A stretch of 33,170 nt of DNA, from contig JAIRJR010000246.1 in the NCBI GenBank assembly GCA_031260575.1, positions 1-33,170 of the forward strand, given 5' to 3'. Of this stretch, positions 9,089 to 16,601 are shown in pieces. This stretch comes from Tannerella sp. Lineage in GTDB: Bacteria > Bacteroidota > Bacteroidia > Bacteroidales > Tannerellaceae. Position 1 is the stretch's first letter. Each line of letters opens with the position of its first letter. Made by a program: the position numbers and the translations under genes. The notes beneath the pieces were generated by a model. That model was not told where the DNA came from and searched no databases. It was given only the letters and a program-made list of their open reading frames with translations.

Positions 9089-10456
9089 ATGAAGAACAAC
9101 ATGAACAAAGAAATTACAACCAATAGAAGGAATTTTATGAAGACAGCTGTTTTAGGCTCAGCTGCAGGTTTAATGGCTATTCCTGAATTAAACGCCGCAA
9201 CGCCTTACGCGACGCCCAACTATGCAAAAGCAATGGCGCCGGTAAAAATCAAGAACTGCAAAGCAATCGCTACCCGTCCCGGCGGTTCAAATCTGATTGT
9301 CGTGAAAGTTGAAACCACCGAACCGGGTCTGTATGGTGTCGGTTGCGCCACATTTACACAACGGGCGTTTCCGGTGGTTACTGCCATTGAGCAATATATG
9401 AATGAATTTTGCGTGGGTCGCGACGTTGACAATATAGAAGATATGTGGCAGGCATTCTATGTCAGCTCGTATTGGCGAAATGGTCCTGTATTGAATAATG
9501 CAATCAGCGGCCTCGACCAGGCCTTATGGGACATCAAAGGTAAAAGAGCCGGCATGCCTGTTTATCAACTTCTTGGCGGCAAATGCCGTTTTGCAGTGCC
9601 CCTGTATGCTCATGCAAGCGGCAGAACCATTGAAGATGTCGTTAGCAGTGTGAAACGATTCATGGATCAGGGCTTTAAACATATACGAATCCAAATGGGC
9701 GGTTATGGCGGCGTTGGCACCGGTACCGGATTAAACCCTGATTTCAAAGCGGCAGGCTTTGGTTTGGAACGAGATGGTTTTATGGATGAACAGGCATATA
9801 TAAGAGGTACGATACAGATATTTGAGGCGGTGCGTAAAGCTTGCGGCGATGAGATAGAACTGCTGCATGACATTCACGAACGCTTGCAACCGATGGATGT
9901 AATTTACCTGTGCAAGCAACTCGAGCAATACAGGCCATTCTTTATTGAAGATCCGCTTTCGCCCGAAAATACCCACTGGTGGAAACAATTGCGTGAAAGC
10001 ACTACCGTCCCTTTTGCGATGGGAGAACTATTTAATAACATCAACGAGTTTGTTCAGCCCATGGTCAACCACTACTTTGATTTTATCAGGATACATATTT
10101 CACAAATCGGGGGAATCACACCGGCGATGAAAGTAGCGAGGCTTGGCGAATGGTTTAATGTCAGAACTGCATGGCATGGTCCCGGCGATGTATCGCCGGT
10201 AGGACACGCCGCCAATGCTCACATTAGCCTTGCCACATGGAATTTTGGTATTCTGGAAGGCGGATACCAATTCAGGGATAATGAAAGGGTCGTATTCCCG
10301 GGAACCCCAACACACAAAGATGGTATGCTGTATGTAAATGAAGCTCCGGGACTTGGAGTCGATGTCGACGAAAAAGAGGCAGCCAAATTCCCGATTAATA
10401 ACAGTGCGCCGGGCTGGACGATCCGAAGATATGACGGAACAATCATCAGACCATAA
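9089..10456 (+). CDS. Exported enolase-superfamily sugar-acid dehydratase, ManD/RspA type
   Basis: The product is 455 residues. The N-terminus has a twin-arginine signal: TNRRNFMK at 11-18, a hydrophobic stretch and an Ala-x-Ala-like cleavage site near 36, so it is probably exported folded by Tat. Mature domains are an enolase-type N-terminal lid (about 50-170) and a TIM barrel. Metal ligands are Asp261 (LHDIHERL), Glu287 (FFIEDPL) and Glu313 (GELF), with a likely catalytic His263. These spacings (+2, +26, +52) equal those of Novosphingobium D-mannonate dehydratase (D210, H212, E236, E262). The subgroup dehydrates D-mannonate, D-gluconate or related acids; some members are nearly inactive, so the substrate is open. 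No sugar-acid pathway neighbours are seen; the gene stands alone with its own promoter. ATG at 9101 is an alternative start that keeps the signal. Confidence 0.85.
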   Translation: MKNNMNKEITTNRRNFMKTAVLGSAAGLMAIPELNAATPYATPNYAKAMAPVKIKNCKAIATRPGGSNLIVVKVETTEPGLYGVGCATFTQRAFPVVTAIEQYMNEFCVGRDVDNIEDMWQAFYVSSYWRNGPVLNNAISGLDQALWDIKGKRAGMPVYQLLGGKCRFAVPLYAHASGRTIEDVVSSVKRFMDQGFKHIRIQMGGYGGVGTGTGLNPDFKAAGFGLERDGFMDEQAYIRGTIQIFEAVRKACGDEIELLHDIHERLQPMDVIYLCKQLEQYRPFFIEDPLSPENTHWWKQLRESTTVPFAMGELFNNINEFVQPMVNHYFDFIRIHISQIGGITPAMKVARLGEWFNVRTAWHGPGDVSPVGHAANAHISLATWNFGILEGGYQFRDNERVVFPGTPTHKDGMLYVNEAPGLGVDVDEKEAAKFPINNSAPGWTIRRYDGTIIRP

Positions 10457-10521
10457 ATCGCGACTTTGTCTTGTTGGCACATTCTGAAACAGTTTTTTCA
10501 AAGAAGAAGATGAATAAACAT

Positions 10522-10552
10522 TTTGCAAATCAGAAAAAAACCCGTATTTTTG
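10522..10552 (+). promoter_or_regulatory. Consensus Bacteroidetes promoter P1
   Basis: TTTG at 10522-10525 and TATTTTTG at 10545-10552 are separated by exactly 19 bp, a full match to TTTG-N19-TAnnTTTG. The predicted start is near 10557. The only element downstream before the next terminator is about 65 nt of non-coding sequence. Confidence 0.7.
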
Positions 10553-10556
10553 CAGT

Positions 10557-10622
10557 TCATAAATGTACCATACTTTAAAAAATATCATTTCATCGGGGGC
10601 GCTTTGAGAAATGATTTTTTTT
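10557..10622 (+). ncRNA. Candidate ~65-nt small RNA or attenuated leader
   Basis: A transcript from promoter P1 would run about 65 nt and end at a hairpin with a T-run. No start codon with a meaningful frame lies inside. It matches no RNA family that I recognise. It could equally be a leader whose terminator decides read-through into the downstream genes, or a relic of a deleted gene. This is inference from the promoter-terminator spacing only. Confidence 0.35.
10577..10622 (+). terminator. Hairpin terminator between P1 and P2
   Basis: ATCATTTC at 10584-10591 pairs with GAAATGAT at 10608-10615 across a 16-base loop. The stem is flanked by an A-run (10577-10582) and a T-run (10616-10622), so it could work in both directions. 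It can also end the dehydratase transcript, whose stop is about 120 bp upstream. Confidence 0.7.
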
Positions 10623-10633
10623 ATCTAATTTTG
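10603..10633 (+). promoter_or_regulatory. Consensus Bacteroidetes promoter P2
   Basis: TTTG at 10603-10606 and TAATTTTG at 10626-10633 are 19 bp apart, again a full match to the consensus. The TTTG lies in the loop of the terminator hairpin. The predicted start near 10638 is about 9 nt before the remnant frame's first codon and 140 nt before the acyl-CoA synthetase start. Confidence 0.65.
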
Positions 10634-10646
10634 CAAAAAAACAGCA

Positions 10647-10760
10647 CTGGAATCGCTGATACTTGAACAAATCCGCCAATTCAAACGGCAAATCCTGCCT
10701 AACGGGAAGGTATTACTTTTCGGTTCACTGTCATGGGGCGATGTACACCTATTTCATTAA
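10647..10760 (+). pseudogene. Truncated nucleotidyltransferase (MNT-like) remnant
   Basis: The frame reads LESLILEQIRQFKRQ followed by ILPNGKVLLFGS, then LSWGD and VHLFH before a TAA at 10758-10760. The first part matches the opening of minimal nucleotidyltransferases, where a helix leads to a strand and the GSRARG-type loop. Here the loop reads GSLSWGD and the catalytic DxD strand that should follow is absent. The expected start codon reads CTG rather than ATG, and only 37 codons remain of a domain of about 100. I therefore read it as a decayed 5' fragment left by a deletion. Such proteins often pair with a HEPN partner as a toxin-antitoxin; none remains here. Confidence 0.55.
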
Positions 10761-10778
10761 CAAATAAATAAACGATAG

Positions 10779-12428
10779 ATGACTTTAAAAGAACTTTTCG
10801 ACCGGAGTTGCGTTCAATACGCCGAGCGTATCGCTATATCCTTTGTGAACGGTACACCGATGACCTATTCGGAAATGGGGCAGGAAGTAAATAAAACGAT
10901 TACATTGCTTTGCCGTATGGGTATCTGTAAAGGCGACCGGGTAGCCATTCTGAGCAGCAATATGCCCAATTGGTGCATTACCTATTTTGCCATCACAGGC
11001 ATGGGGGCGATTGTTGTGCCCATCCTTCCGGATTTTCATTCCGAAGAAGTGCAAAGTATCCTTCAACATTCGGGCTGCAAGGCAATTTTTGTTTCTCAAA
11101 AATTGCTGGCAAGCATTGCCGGTTTGCAAAATGAAACACTGAGCCATGTGATTGCCATTGAGGATTTTTCGATGCTTTCGGGCGAATTGGCGGAAAAGCC
11201 TATCGCCTCTGAAGAATTGCCTGTCGACTCGGACACGGCCTCCATCATCTATACTTCGGGCACGACCGGCCGATCGAAAGGCGTGATGCTTAGTCACCAC
11301 AATATAACCGTCAACGCCGTGATGTGCCTGCAAGTACAGGATGTAAACCTGAACGATGTGTTGCTTTCGATCCTGCCCCTGTCGCACACCTACGAAAACA
11401 CCATCGCTTTCATCCTGCCCATTATGCAAGGTGCGTCTATTTATTACTTGGAAAAACCGCCAACGGCAAGTGTGTTGGTGCCGGCATTGGAAAAAGTGCG
11501 TCCGACCACCATGTTGAGCGTTCCATTGGTCATTGAGAAAATATACCGTAATCAGGTACAGGCTAAATTTACGCGGACAAAACTTTTGAGCGCTTTGTAC
11601 GAAAATGTCGTGCCGTTCCGGAAGCTTGTTCATTATCTTGCAGGCATAAAACTGAAGAAAACGTTTGGGGGACGGTTGCGTTTCTTCGGTGTGGGCGGCG
11701 CCAAGATTGACCCTGTTGTGGAACGTTTCCTCCGCGAAGCCCGCTTCCCGTATGCAATCGGTTACGGCCTTACGGAAACTGCTCCGTTGATTGCCGGCGC
11801 CAATCCGTCGAAGACCCGTTTCCAGGCCATTGGACCTGCGTTGGAAGGGGTGGAAATGAAGATTGTTAACCCGGATGCACGTACCGGCTTAGGTGAAGTG
11901 GTTTGCAAAGGCGAAAACGTGATGCAGGGCTATTACCGCGACCCGGAACTGACCCGAAGCGTATTTACCGACGACGGATTTTTCCGTACGGGCGACCTCG
12001 GCTGTTTTGACAAACACCGGTACCTTTCCCTCAAAGGCCGTCTGAAAAGCATGATTGTGGGCGCAAGCGGCGAAAATATCTATCCCGAAGATATCGAGTC
12101 GATAATCAATAACGTACGGGGTGTATTGGAATCATTGGTACTCGAGAAAAAAGGCAAGTTGGTGGCTATGGTACACCTCAATATGGAGGAATTGGAAAAG
12201 AGTTACCTGCAGGCGCGTGACAATGCCATCCAATATATCAGCGACAAAAAAGATGAATGGAACAAGCAAAAGGAAGAGTGCAACAAACACTTAGAGGGTT
12301 ATCTTGAGGAGCTGAAAAATAATGTAAACCATCGCGTTAACCGGTTCTCGCAAATACATTCGATCATAGTTGTTCCCGATCCTTTCGAGAAAACGCCGAC
12401 CCAAAAGATTAAGAGGTATTTGTATTGA
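10779..12428 (+). CDS. AMP-forming long-chain acyl-CoA synthetase (FadD-like)
   Basis: The product is 549 residues, an ANL-superfamily adenylating enzyme that activates a fatty acid with ATP and transfers it to CoA. Motifs in order are the P-loop YTSGTTGRSKG at 158-168, GYGLTETAP at 328-336, TGDLG at 404-408, GRLKSMIV at 420-427, GENIYPEDIE at 431-440 and the C-terminal TPTQKIKRYLY with the likely catalytic lysine. There are no transmembrane segments. A charged stretch near 490-515 (KKDEWNKQKEECNKHLEGY) is probably helical. Promoter P2 upstream and the palindromes downstream suggest a single-gene unit. The chain-length preference cannot be read from sequence. Confidence 0.93.
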   Translation: MTLKELFDRSCVQYAERIAISFVNGTPMTYSEMGQEVNKTITLLCRMGICKGDRVAILSSNMPNWCITYFAITGMGAIVVPILPDFHSEEVQSILQHSGCKAIFVSQKLLASIAGLQNETLSHVIAIEDFSMLSGELAEKPIASEELPVDSDTASIIYTSGTTGRSKGVMLSHHNITVNAVMCLQVQDVNLNDVLLSILPLSHTYENTIAFILPIMQGASIYYLEKPPTASVLVPALEKVRPTTMLSVPLVIEKIYRNQVQAKFTRTKLLSALYENVVPFRKLVHYLAGIKLKKTFGGRLRFFGVGGAKIDPVVERFLREARFPYAIGYGLTETAPLIAGANPSKTRFQAIGPALEGVEMKIVNPDARTGLGEVVCKGENVMQGYYRDPELTRSVFTDDGFFRTGDLGCFDKHRYLSLKGRLKSMIVGASGENIYPEDIESIINNVRGVLESLVLEKKGKLVAMVHLNMEELEKSYLQARDNAIQYISDKKDEWNKQKEECNKHLEGYLEELKNNVNHRVNRFSQIHSIIVVPDPFEKTPTQKIKRYLY

Positions 12429-12447
12429 TAGGATTTCTATTTCTTTA

Positions 12448-12464
12448 CCGAATTTGAAATTCGG
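12448..12464 (+). terminator. Hairpin after acyl-CoA synthetase gene
   Basis: CCGAATTT at 12448-12455 pairs with AAATTCGG at 12457-12464, with a G between the arms. A short TTTT follows at 12470-12473. It may act as a weak terminator for the plus-strand gene or belong to the palindrome cluster that follows. Confidence 0.4.
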
Positions 12465-12474
12465 GCGGGTTTTG

Positions 12475-12522
12475 CGGCGGCATTACAAATGCCGCCGAAC
12501 ACAGACGGATCATGATCCGTCT
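12475..12522. repeat. Paired palindromes, REP-like intergenic element
   Basis: CGGCGGCATT at 12475-12484 pairs with AATGCCGCCG at 12488-12497 across a 3-base loop. Five bases later AGACGGATCATGATCCGTCT (12503-12522) is a perfect 20-bp palindrome. Both lie in the gap between convergent genes. GC-rich paired palindromes in such gaps are typical of REP-type elements moved by RAYT transposases. They could also be a bidirectional terminator, but neither is followed by a long T-run. Confidence 0.55.
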
Positions 12523-12529
12523 CTACATT

Positions 12530-13891
12530 TTATCGAACCTTACACAACAGTTCGTCCCATGTCACTTTCTGCTGTTCGCCTGTGGTCATATCTTTCAGTT
12601 GGACAACTTGTCCGGCGATTTCGTTTGCTCCGACTAAGGCGACAAACGGTATTTTTTTGGAATCGGCATAACTCATTTGTTTTTTCATCTTGACCGAATC
12701 GGGATAAATCTCCGTACTGATACTTTCTTGCCTTAAACGGCTGATAAGCGGAAGCAAATACATCGCTTCCTTTTCTCCGAAATTGACAAACATCAACCGG
12801 GTGGTTTGCTGTGTATTAACAGGATATAGATCAAGTTGATTCAATACATCAAAAATCCGGTCGGCGCCGAACGAGATACCCACACCCGACAGTCCGTCCA
12901 TTCCAAAAACACCTGTCAGATTGTCGTAACGACCGCCTCCAACGATACTGCCCATCTCCACATCAAGCGCTTTTACTTCGAAAATTGAGCCTGTATAATA
13001 ACTTAGCCCGCGTGCAAGCGTCAAATCCAATTCGACAACAGCCGTCAAAGGCAGATGTTCAATCCGGTCAAGGATATACTTCATTTCATCCACCCCTTTT
13101 AATCCGGCTTCCGAGTATTTCATCAAATCCGGCAGGATTGCAATTTTTTCACGATTCGTCCCTTTCAGCGTGATTACCGGTTGCAGATTGGCAATCGCTT
13201 CTTCCGTTAATCCTTTGCTGCGAAGTTCCTCATTGACTTTTTCCGGGCCGATTTTATCCAATTTATCAATCGCGATGGTGATATCAACTGTTTTTCCGGC
13301 TTCTCCGATAATCTCCGAAATGCCGGAAAGTATTTTTCGGTTATTCAGTTTGATGCAAACCCGGATACCGAAACGGCGGAAAACATCGTCTATGATTTGA
13401 ATCATTTCGACTTCATTCAATAAAGAATCCGACCCGACGACGTCGACATCACATTGATAAAATTCACGGTATCGTCCTTTCTGTGGCCTGTCGGCACGCC
13501 AAACGGGTTGTATCTGGTAGCGCCGGAACGGAAACGAAATCTCGTTGTAATGCTGCACCACAAAACGGGCAAAAGGAACCGTCAGGTCGTACCTAAGCCC
13601 TTTTTCACATAGTTTAGCGGATAGTTGAGTGGCGTTTTTCGCGTCTAATTCCTCGTCGGAGACTTTCGAAAGAAAATCGCCCGAATTTAGGATTTTAAAT
13701 AGCAACTTATCGCCCTCTTCGCCATATTTTCCCATCAGTGTGGAAAGATTTTCCATGGCCGGGGTTTCGATTTGTTGAAATCCGAAAAGGTGAAATACAT
13801 CTCGAATGGTTTGAAAGATGTAATTGCGTTTCACCATATTTTCGGGCGAAAAGTCGCGCGTCCCTTGCGGAATCGAAGGTTTTTGCTTCAT
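12530..13891 (-). CDS. hisS: Histidine--tRNA ligase
   Basis: The product is 453 residues, a class II aminoacyl-tRNA synthetase that charges tRNA-His. Visible are the N-terminal QGTRDFSP, class II motif 2 ([13 protein letters not shown] followed by [11 protein letters not shown]), the histidine-A block [12 protein letters not shown], the histidine-binding [13 protein letters not shown], motif 3 [11 protein letters not shown] and a C-terminal anticodon-binding domain. It starts 3 bp after the YugP-like protease gene stop, so the two are cotranscribed. Confidence 0.97.
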   Translation of the reverse strand: MKQKPSIPQGTRDFSPENMVKRNYIFQTIRDVFHLFGFQQIETPAMENLSTLMGKYGEEGDKLLFKILNSGDFLSKVSDEELDAKNATQLSAKLCEKGLRYDLTVPFARFVVQHYNEISFPFRRYQIQPVWRADRPQKGRYREFYQCDVDVVGSDSLLNEVEMIQIIDDVFRRFGIRVCIKLNNRKILSGISEIIGEAGKTVDITIAIDKLDKIGPEKVNEELRSKGLTEEAIANLQPVITLKGTNREKIAILPDLMKYSEAGLKGVDEMKYILDRIEHLPLTAVVELDLTLARGLSYYTGSIFEVKALDVEMGSIVGGGRYDNLTGVFGMDGLSGVGISFGADRIFDVLNQLDLYPVNTQQTTRLMFVNFGEKEAMYLLPLISRLRQESISTEIYPDSVKMKKQMSYADSKKIPFVALVGANEIAGQVVQLKDMTTGEQQKVTWDELLCKVR

Positions 13892-13894
13892 GGA

Positions 13895-14578
13895 TTAATT
13901 TCGTCTTCCGCCCAGAAAAATCATCACATAATACAGTAAAGTAGCCAGTGAACCCAGCGCTGCCACCACGTATGTATATGCTGCCGAGCGCAGTGCATCT
14001 TCTGCCTGTCCCTGTGTTTGCATATTGGTGATGCCGGTGCTTCTCAGCCATACCAAAGCCCGATGGCTTGCGTTGATCTCAACGGGAAGGGTGATAAAAC
14101 TGAATAAAGTCGTACAGGCAAACAAAACGATACCTGCCAATAAGAGTTGAGGAAATGAATTGATTAAAAGCATCCCTCCAAGCAATATCCATTGTACGAT
14201 ATTGGAAGAAAAACTAACAACCGGAACCAGCATGGAGCGTAGTTGCAACGGAGCGTATGCTTTTGCATGTTGAATGGCATGTCCGCACTCGTGGGCGGCA
14301 ACGGCGGCGGCGGCAATGCTGTTTGTCATATATACCGGCTCGCTCAGGTTTACCGTTTTGGCAGCCGGATTGTAATGGTCGGTCAGATGACCCGGTGTTG
14401 ACGTAACTTTCACGTCGTAAATGCCGTTGTCGCGCAGCATTTGTTCAGCTACTTCCCTTCCTGTCAGTCCGGCAGGCAGCCGGATTTGAGAATATTTTTT
14501 AAATTTGGATTTCAACGAAGCTGAAACCAACCAGCTTGCCAAGGCTATACCTATAAATATAATCCAATATAAATTCAT
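13895..14578 (-). CDS. YugP-like membrane zinc metallopeptidase
   Basis: The product is 227 residues from the ATG at 14578; an upstream ATG at 14593 would add MVMTS, but MNLYWIIFIG is the natural start with the first membrane segment (3-20). The zinc site HECGH is at 96-100 and the likely third ligand is the Glu in LPVEINASHRAL (about 168). Further membrane segments lie near 113-135, 140-165 and 203-222. This matches the neutral zinc metallopeptidase family (DUF/PF04298, Bacillus YugP). Its substrates are unknown. It sits directly upstream of hisS. Confidence 0.88.
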   Translation of the reverse strand: MNLYWIIFIGIALASWLVSASLKSKFKKYSQIRLPAGLTGREVAEQMLRDNGIYDVKVTSTPGHLTDHYNPAAKTVNLSEPVYMTNSIAAAAVAAHECGHAIQHAKAYAPLQLRSMLVPVVSFSSNIVQWILLGGMLLINSFPQLLLAGIVLFACTTLFSFITLPVEINASHRALVWLRSTGITNMQTQGQAEDALRSAAYTYVVAALGSLATLLYYVMIFLGGRRN

Positions 14579-14738
14579 TGATGTCATGACCATAATACTT
14601 TTGTTTTTAATTATTCATTCTATATCTACTTGCAAAAAGCTTGCCAATTATAATAAATTCAGTCTACTTGAAGATGTTTTCGACAAAGACAGTTGTTTTT
14701 TGACGAAAAACCGACTGAAATGCTTTGACCTGAAATGG

Positions 14739-16016
14739 TCAAGAATCTTCCGAATAACGCATAATCGTCTGCTCCCTGTCCGGCCCAACCGATACGATAT
14801 GAATCTGTAAGTCTAATTCTTCTTCCAGAAAAGACAGGTAGGCATTAAATTCCTCCGGAAATTCATTTTCACTTTGCATTTTTGTCATGTCGGTCTGCCA
14901 TCCGGGCAGTTCTATATAAACAGGTTCAATAGAGACTTCGGCTATATCGAACGGGAATTCCGTCACTTCATTGCCGTCAATGCGATAAGCGACACATGCT
15001 TTAATCATTTCGAATGGATCCAAGACATCGCTTTTCATCATAATCAGTTTGGTAACGCCATTGAGCATGATGGAATACCGGAGCGCCACCAAATCAATCC
15101 AACCGCAACGGCGGCGGCGTCCGGTCACGGAGCCGAACTCATTGCCCCGTTCGCATATTGTATCTCCTGTTTGACCGGTCAATTCGGTAGGGAAGGGGCC
15201 GCTTCCTACACGGGTACAATAGGCTTTCATGATACCATAAACTTCACCGATCAAGCGCGGAGCAACACCCAAACCCGAACAACACCCTGCACAAATTGTG
15301 TTGGATGACGTCACAAAAGGATATGAACCGAAATCAATATCGAGCATAGTTCCCTGTGCGCCTTCAGCCAATACCGATTTCCCTTCCTTGATCAGGTGGT
15401 TGACCATATGTTCGCTATCAATCAACCGGAAAGTTTTGAGGTATTCGAGTGATTCAAACCAGCGGGTTTCAAGTTCGGCAATGTCATACTCGTAGTTCAA
15501 GGCACGCAAAATGACTTCATGTTTTGCTTTGGCTGCGACATATTTTGAATCGAAATGATGAAATAAGTCGCCGACACGTAGTCCTGTGCGGCCAACCTTG
15601 TCGGTATACACCGGTCCGATACCCTTACCGGTGGTTCCTAACTTGCCGCTTCCTTTGGAGGCTTCGTTCGCTGCATCGAGCATCCGGTGCGTTGGCAAAA
15701 TCAGATGCGCTTTTTTTGAAATAAACAATCGTTGTTTAATGTCATGCCCGCTTTTCAACAGGCTTTCTGTCTCTTCCATGAATAATAACGGATCTAATAC
15801 CACTCCGTTACCGATAATATTTATCTTATCTCCCTGAAAGATTCCGGATGGAATGGAACGAAGGACAAACTTCTTTCCGCCAAAATGCAAGGTGTGTCCG
15901 GCATTAGGCCCTCCCTGAAACCTGGTAATCACATCATATTTAGGTGTTAATACATCGACGATTTTTCCTTTGCCCTCATCGCCCCATTGTAAACCTAATA
16001 ATACATCCATTTTCAT
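14739..16016 (-). CDS. purA: Adenylosuccinate synthetase
   Basis: The product is 425 residues, the usual length. It converts IMP, aspartate and GTP to adenylosuccinate, the first committed step to AMP. The N-terminal GTP-binding loop GLQWGDEGKGKIVD, GGPNAGHTL, the IMP-binding block GKLGTTGKGIGPVY and VTGRRRRCGWIDL are all present. Either of two close ATG codons (16016, 16010) may be the start. It follows the Fur-family gene by about 100 bp on the same strand. A short hairpin (TTGACC...GGTCAA, 14725-14742) overlaps its stop but lacks a T-run. Confidence 0.97.
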   Translation of the reverse strand: MKMDVLLGLQWGDEGKGKIVDVLTPKYDVITRFQGGPNAGHTLHFGGKKFVLRSIPSGIFQGDKINIIGNGVVLDPLLFMEETESLLKSGHDIKQRLFISKKAHLILPTHRMLDAANEASKGSGKLGTTGKGIGPVYTDKVGRTGLRVGDLFHHFDSKYVAAKAKHEVILRALNYEYDIAELETRWFESLEYLKTFRLIDSEHMVNHLIKEGKSVLAEGAQGTMLDIDFGSYPFVTSSNTICAGCCSGLGVAPRLIGEVYGIMKAYCTRVGSGPFPTELTGQTGDTICERGNEFGSVTGRRRRCGWIDLVALRYSIMLNGVTKLIMMKSDVLDPFEMIKACVAYRIDGNEVTEFPFDIAEVSIEPVYIELPGWQTDMTKMQSENEFPEEFNAYLSFLEEELDLQIHIVSVGPDREQTIMRYSEDS

Positions 16017-16118
16017 CTGTTATTATTGTATCTTGTTATCTTATAATCATTTCACAAGGATAGCCCTCCCCGGTATTTCAATCATCGCCATCACATAAAC
16101 CACACGATAATCGGAAAT

Positions 16119-16592
16119 TTATTTCGCCTTCTTCTGAAGCGTCAACCTGAATTTGCATTTCGAGCACATACCGTAAATCGTTAATGAATGATACTCGTGC
16201 GTAAACTTGGCGATTTTGAGATTGGCAATTTCTTTTGGTATTTTTTCGTTCTTAAATTCCTTGACTGCAGAACAATACGCACAAACTGCATGATGATGTG
16301 TTGCGGCTACATTTTTTAATTCATACTGCACAAGTTGGGAAGAAAACGAATGACGTACCACCAAGCCGGCATCCATCAGCAAATCAATGATATTGTATAT
16401 CGATGCCCGGCTGACGTGGAAATTGTGATCTTCCATCCGTCGCCAAATCATCTCCACATCGAAATGCCCTCGAAAATGACAGATATGCTCCAAAATCGTA
16501 AAGCGTACGGTTGATTTTCGAAGCGCTTTTTCCGTTAGGTATTGGGTAAATGCATCCCGTATCTTATTGGCATCATATAATCCCGAACTCAT
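16119..16592 (-). CDS. Fur-family metal-dependent transcriptional regulator
   Basis: The product is 157 residues. An N-terminal winged-helix DNA-binding domain (about 15-85) includes ASIYNIIDLLMDAGLV as the recognition region. The C-terminal dimerisation domain has the HHHAVC metal-binding stretch and two CxxC pairs (CAYC and CSKC) that form the structural zinc site. Whether it senses iron, peroxide (PerR) or zinc (Zur) cannot be told from sequence. It begins 9 bp after the M49 peptidase stop and precedes purA. I did not find an obvious Fur box in this window. Confidence 0.9.
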   Translation of the reverse strand: MSSGLYDANKIRDAFTQYLTEKALRKSTVRFTILEHICHFRGHFDVEMIWRRMEDHNFHVSRASIYNIIDLLMDAGLVVRHSFSSQLVQYELKNVAATHHHAVCAYCSAVKEFKNEKIPKEIANLKIAKFTHEYHSLTIYGMCSKCKFRLTLQKKAK

Positions 16593-16601
16593 CGCCTAAC
16601 C

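Larger units (their letters stand above)
10457..10778. other. 322-bp spacer with tandem promoters, hairpin and gene remnant
   Basis: This stretch has no intact gene. In order it holds a consensus promoter (10522-10552), a perfect hairpin with flanking A and T runs (10577-10622), a second consensus promoter (10603-10633) that overlaps the hairpin's 3' half, and a truncated nucleotidyltransferase-like frame (10647-10760). The acyl-CoA synthetase gene starts 18 bp after the remnant stops. Confidence 0.7.

Noticed and set aside
10785-11633. A long minus-strand frame (282 codons) opposite the acyl-CoA synthetase gene.
   Set aside because: Its product is rich in His, Gln and Arg with no domain, as expected from the reverse strand of a real coding gene whose motifs are intact.
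14594-14738. TACTTTTG on the plus strand at about 14599 as a promoter.
   Set aside because: No plus-strand gene follows; the region is an A/T-rich gap between two minus-strand genes, where such a box can occur by chance.
14725-14742. Hairpin TTGACC...GGTCAA at the purA stop.
   Set aside because: The stem is only 6 bp, it overlaps the stop codon and no T-run follows on the minus strand, so I do not call it a terminator.
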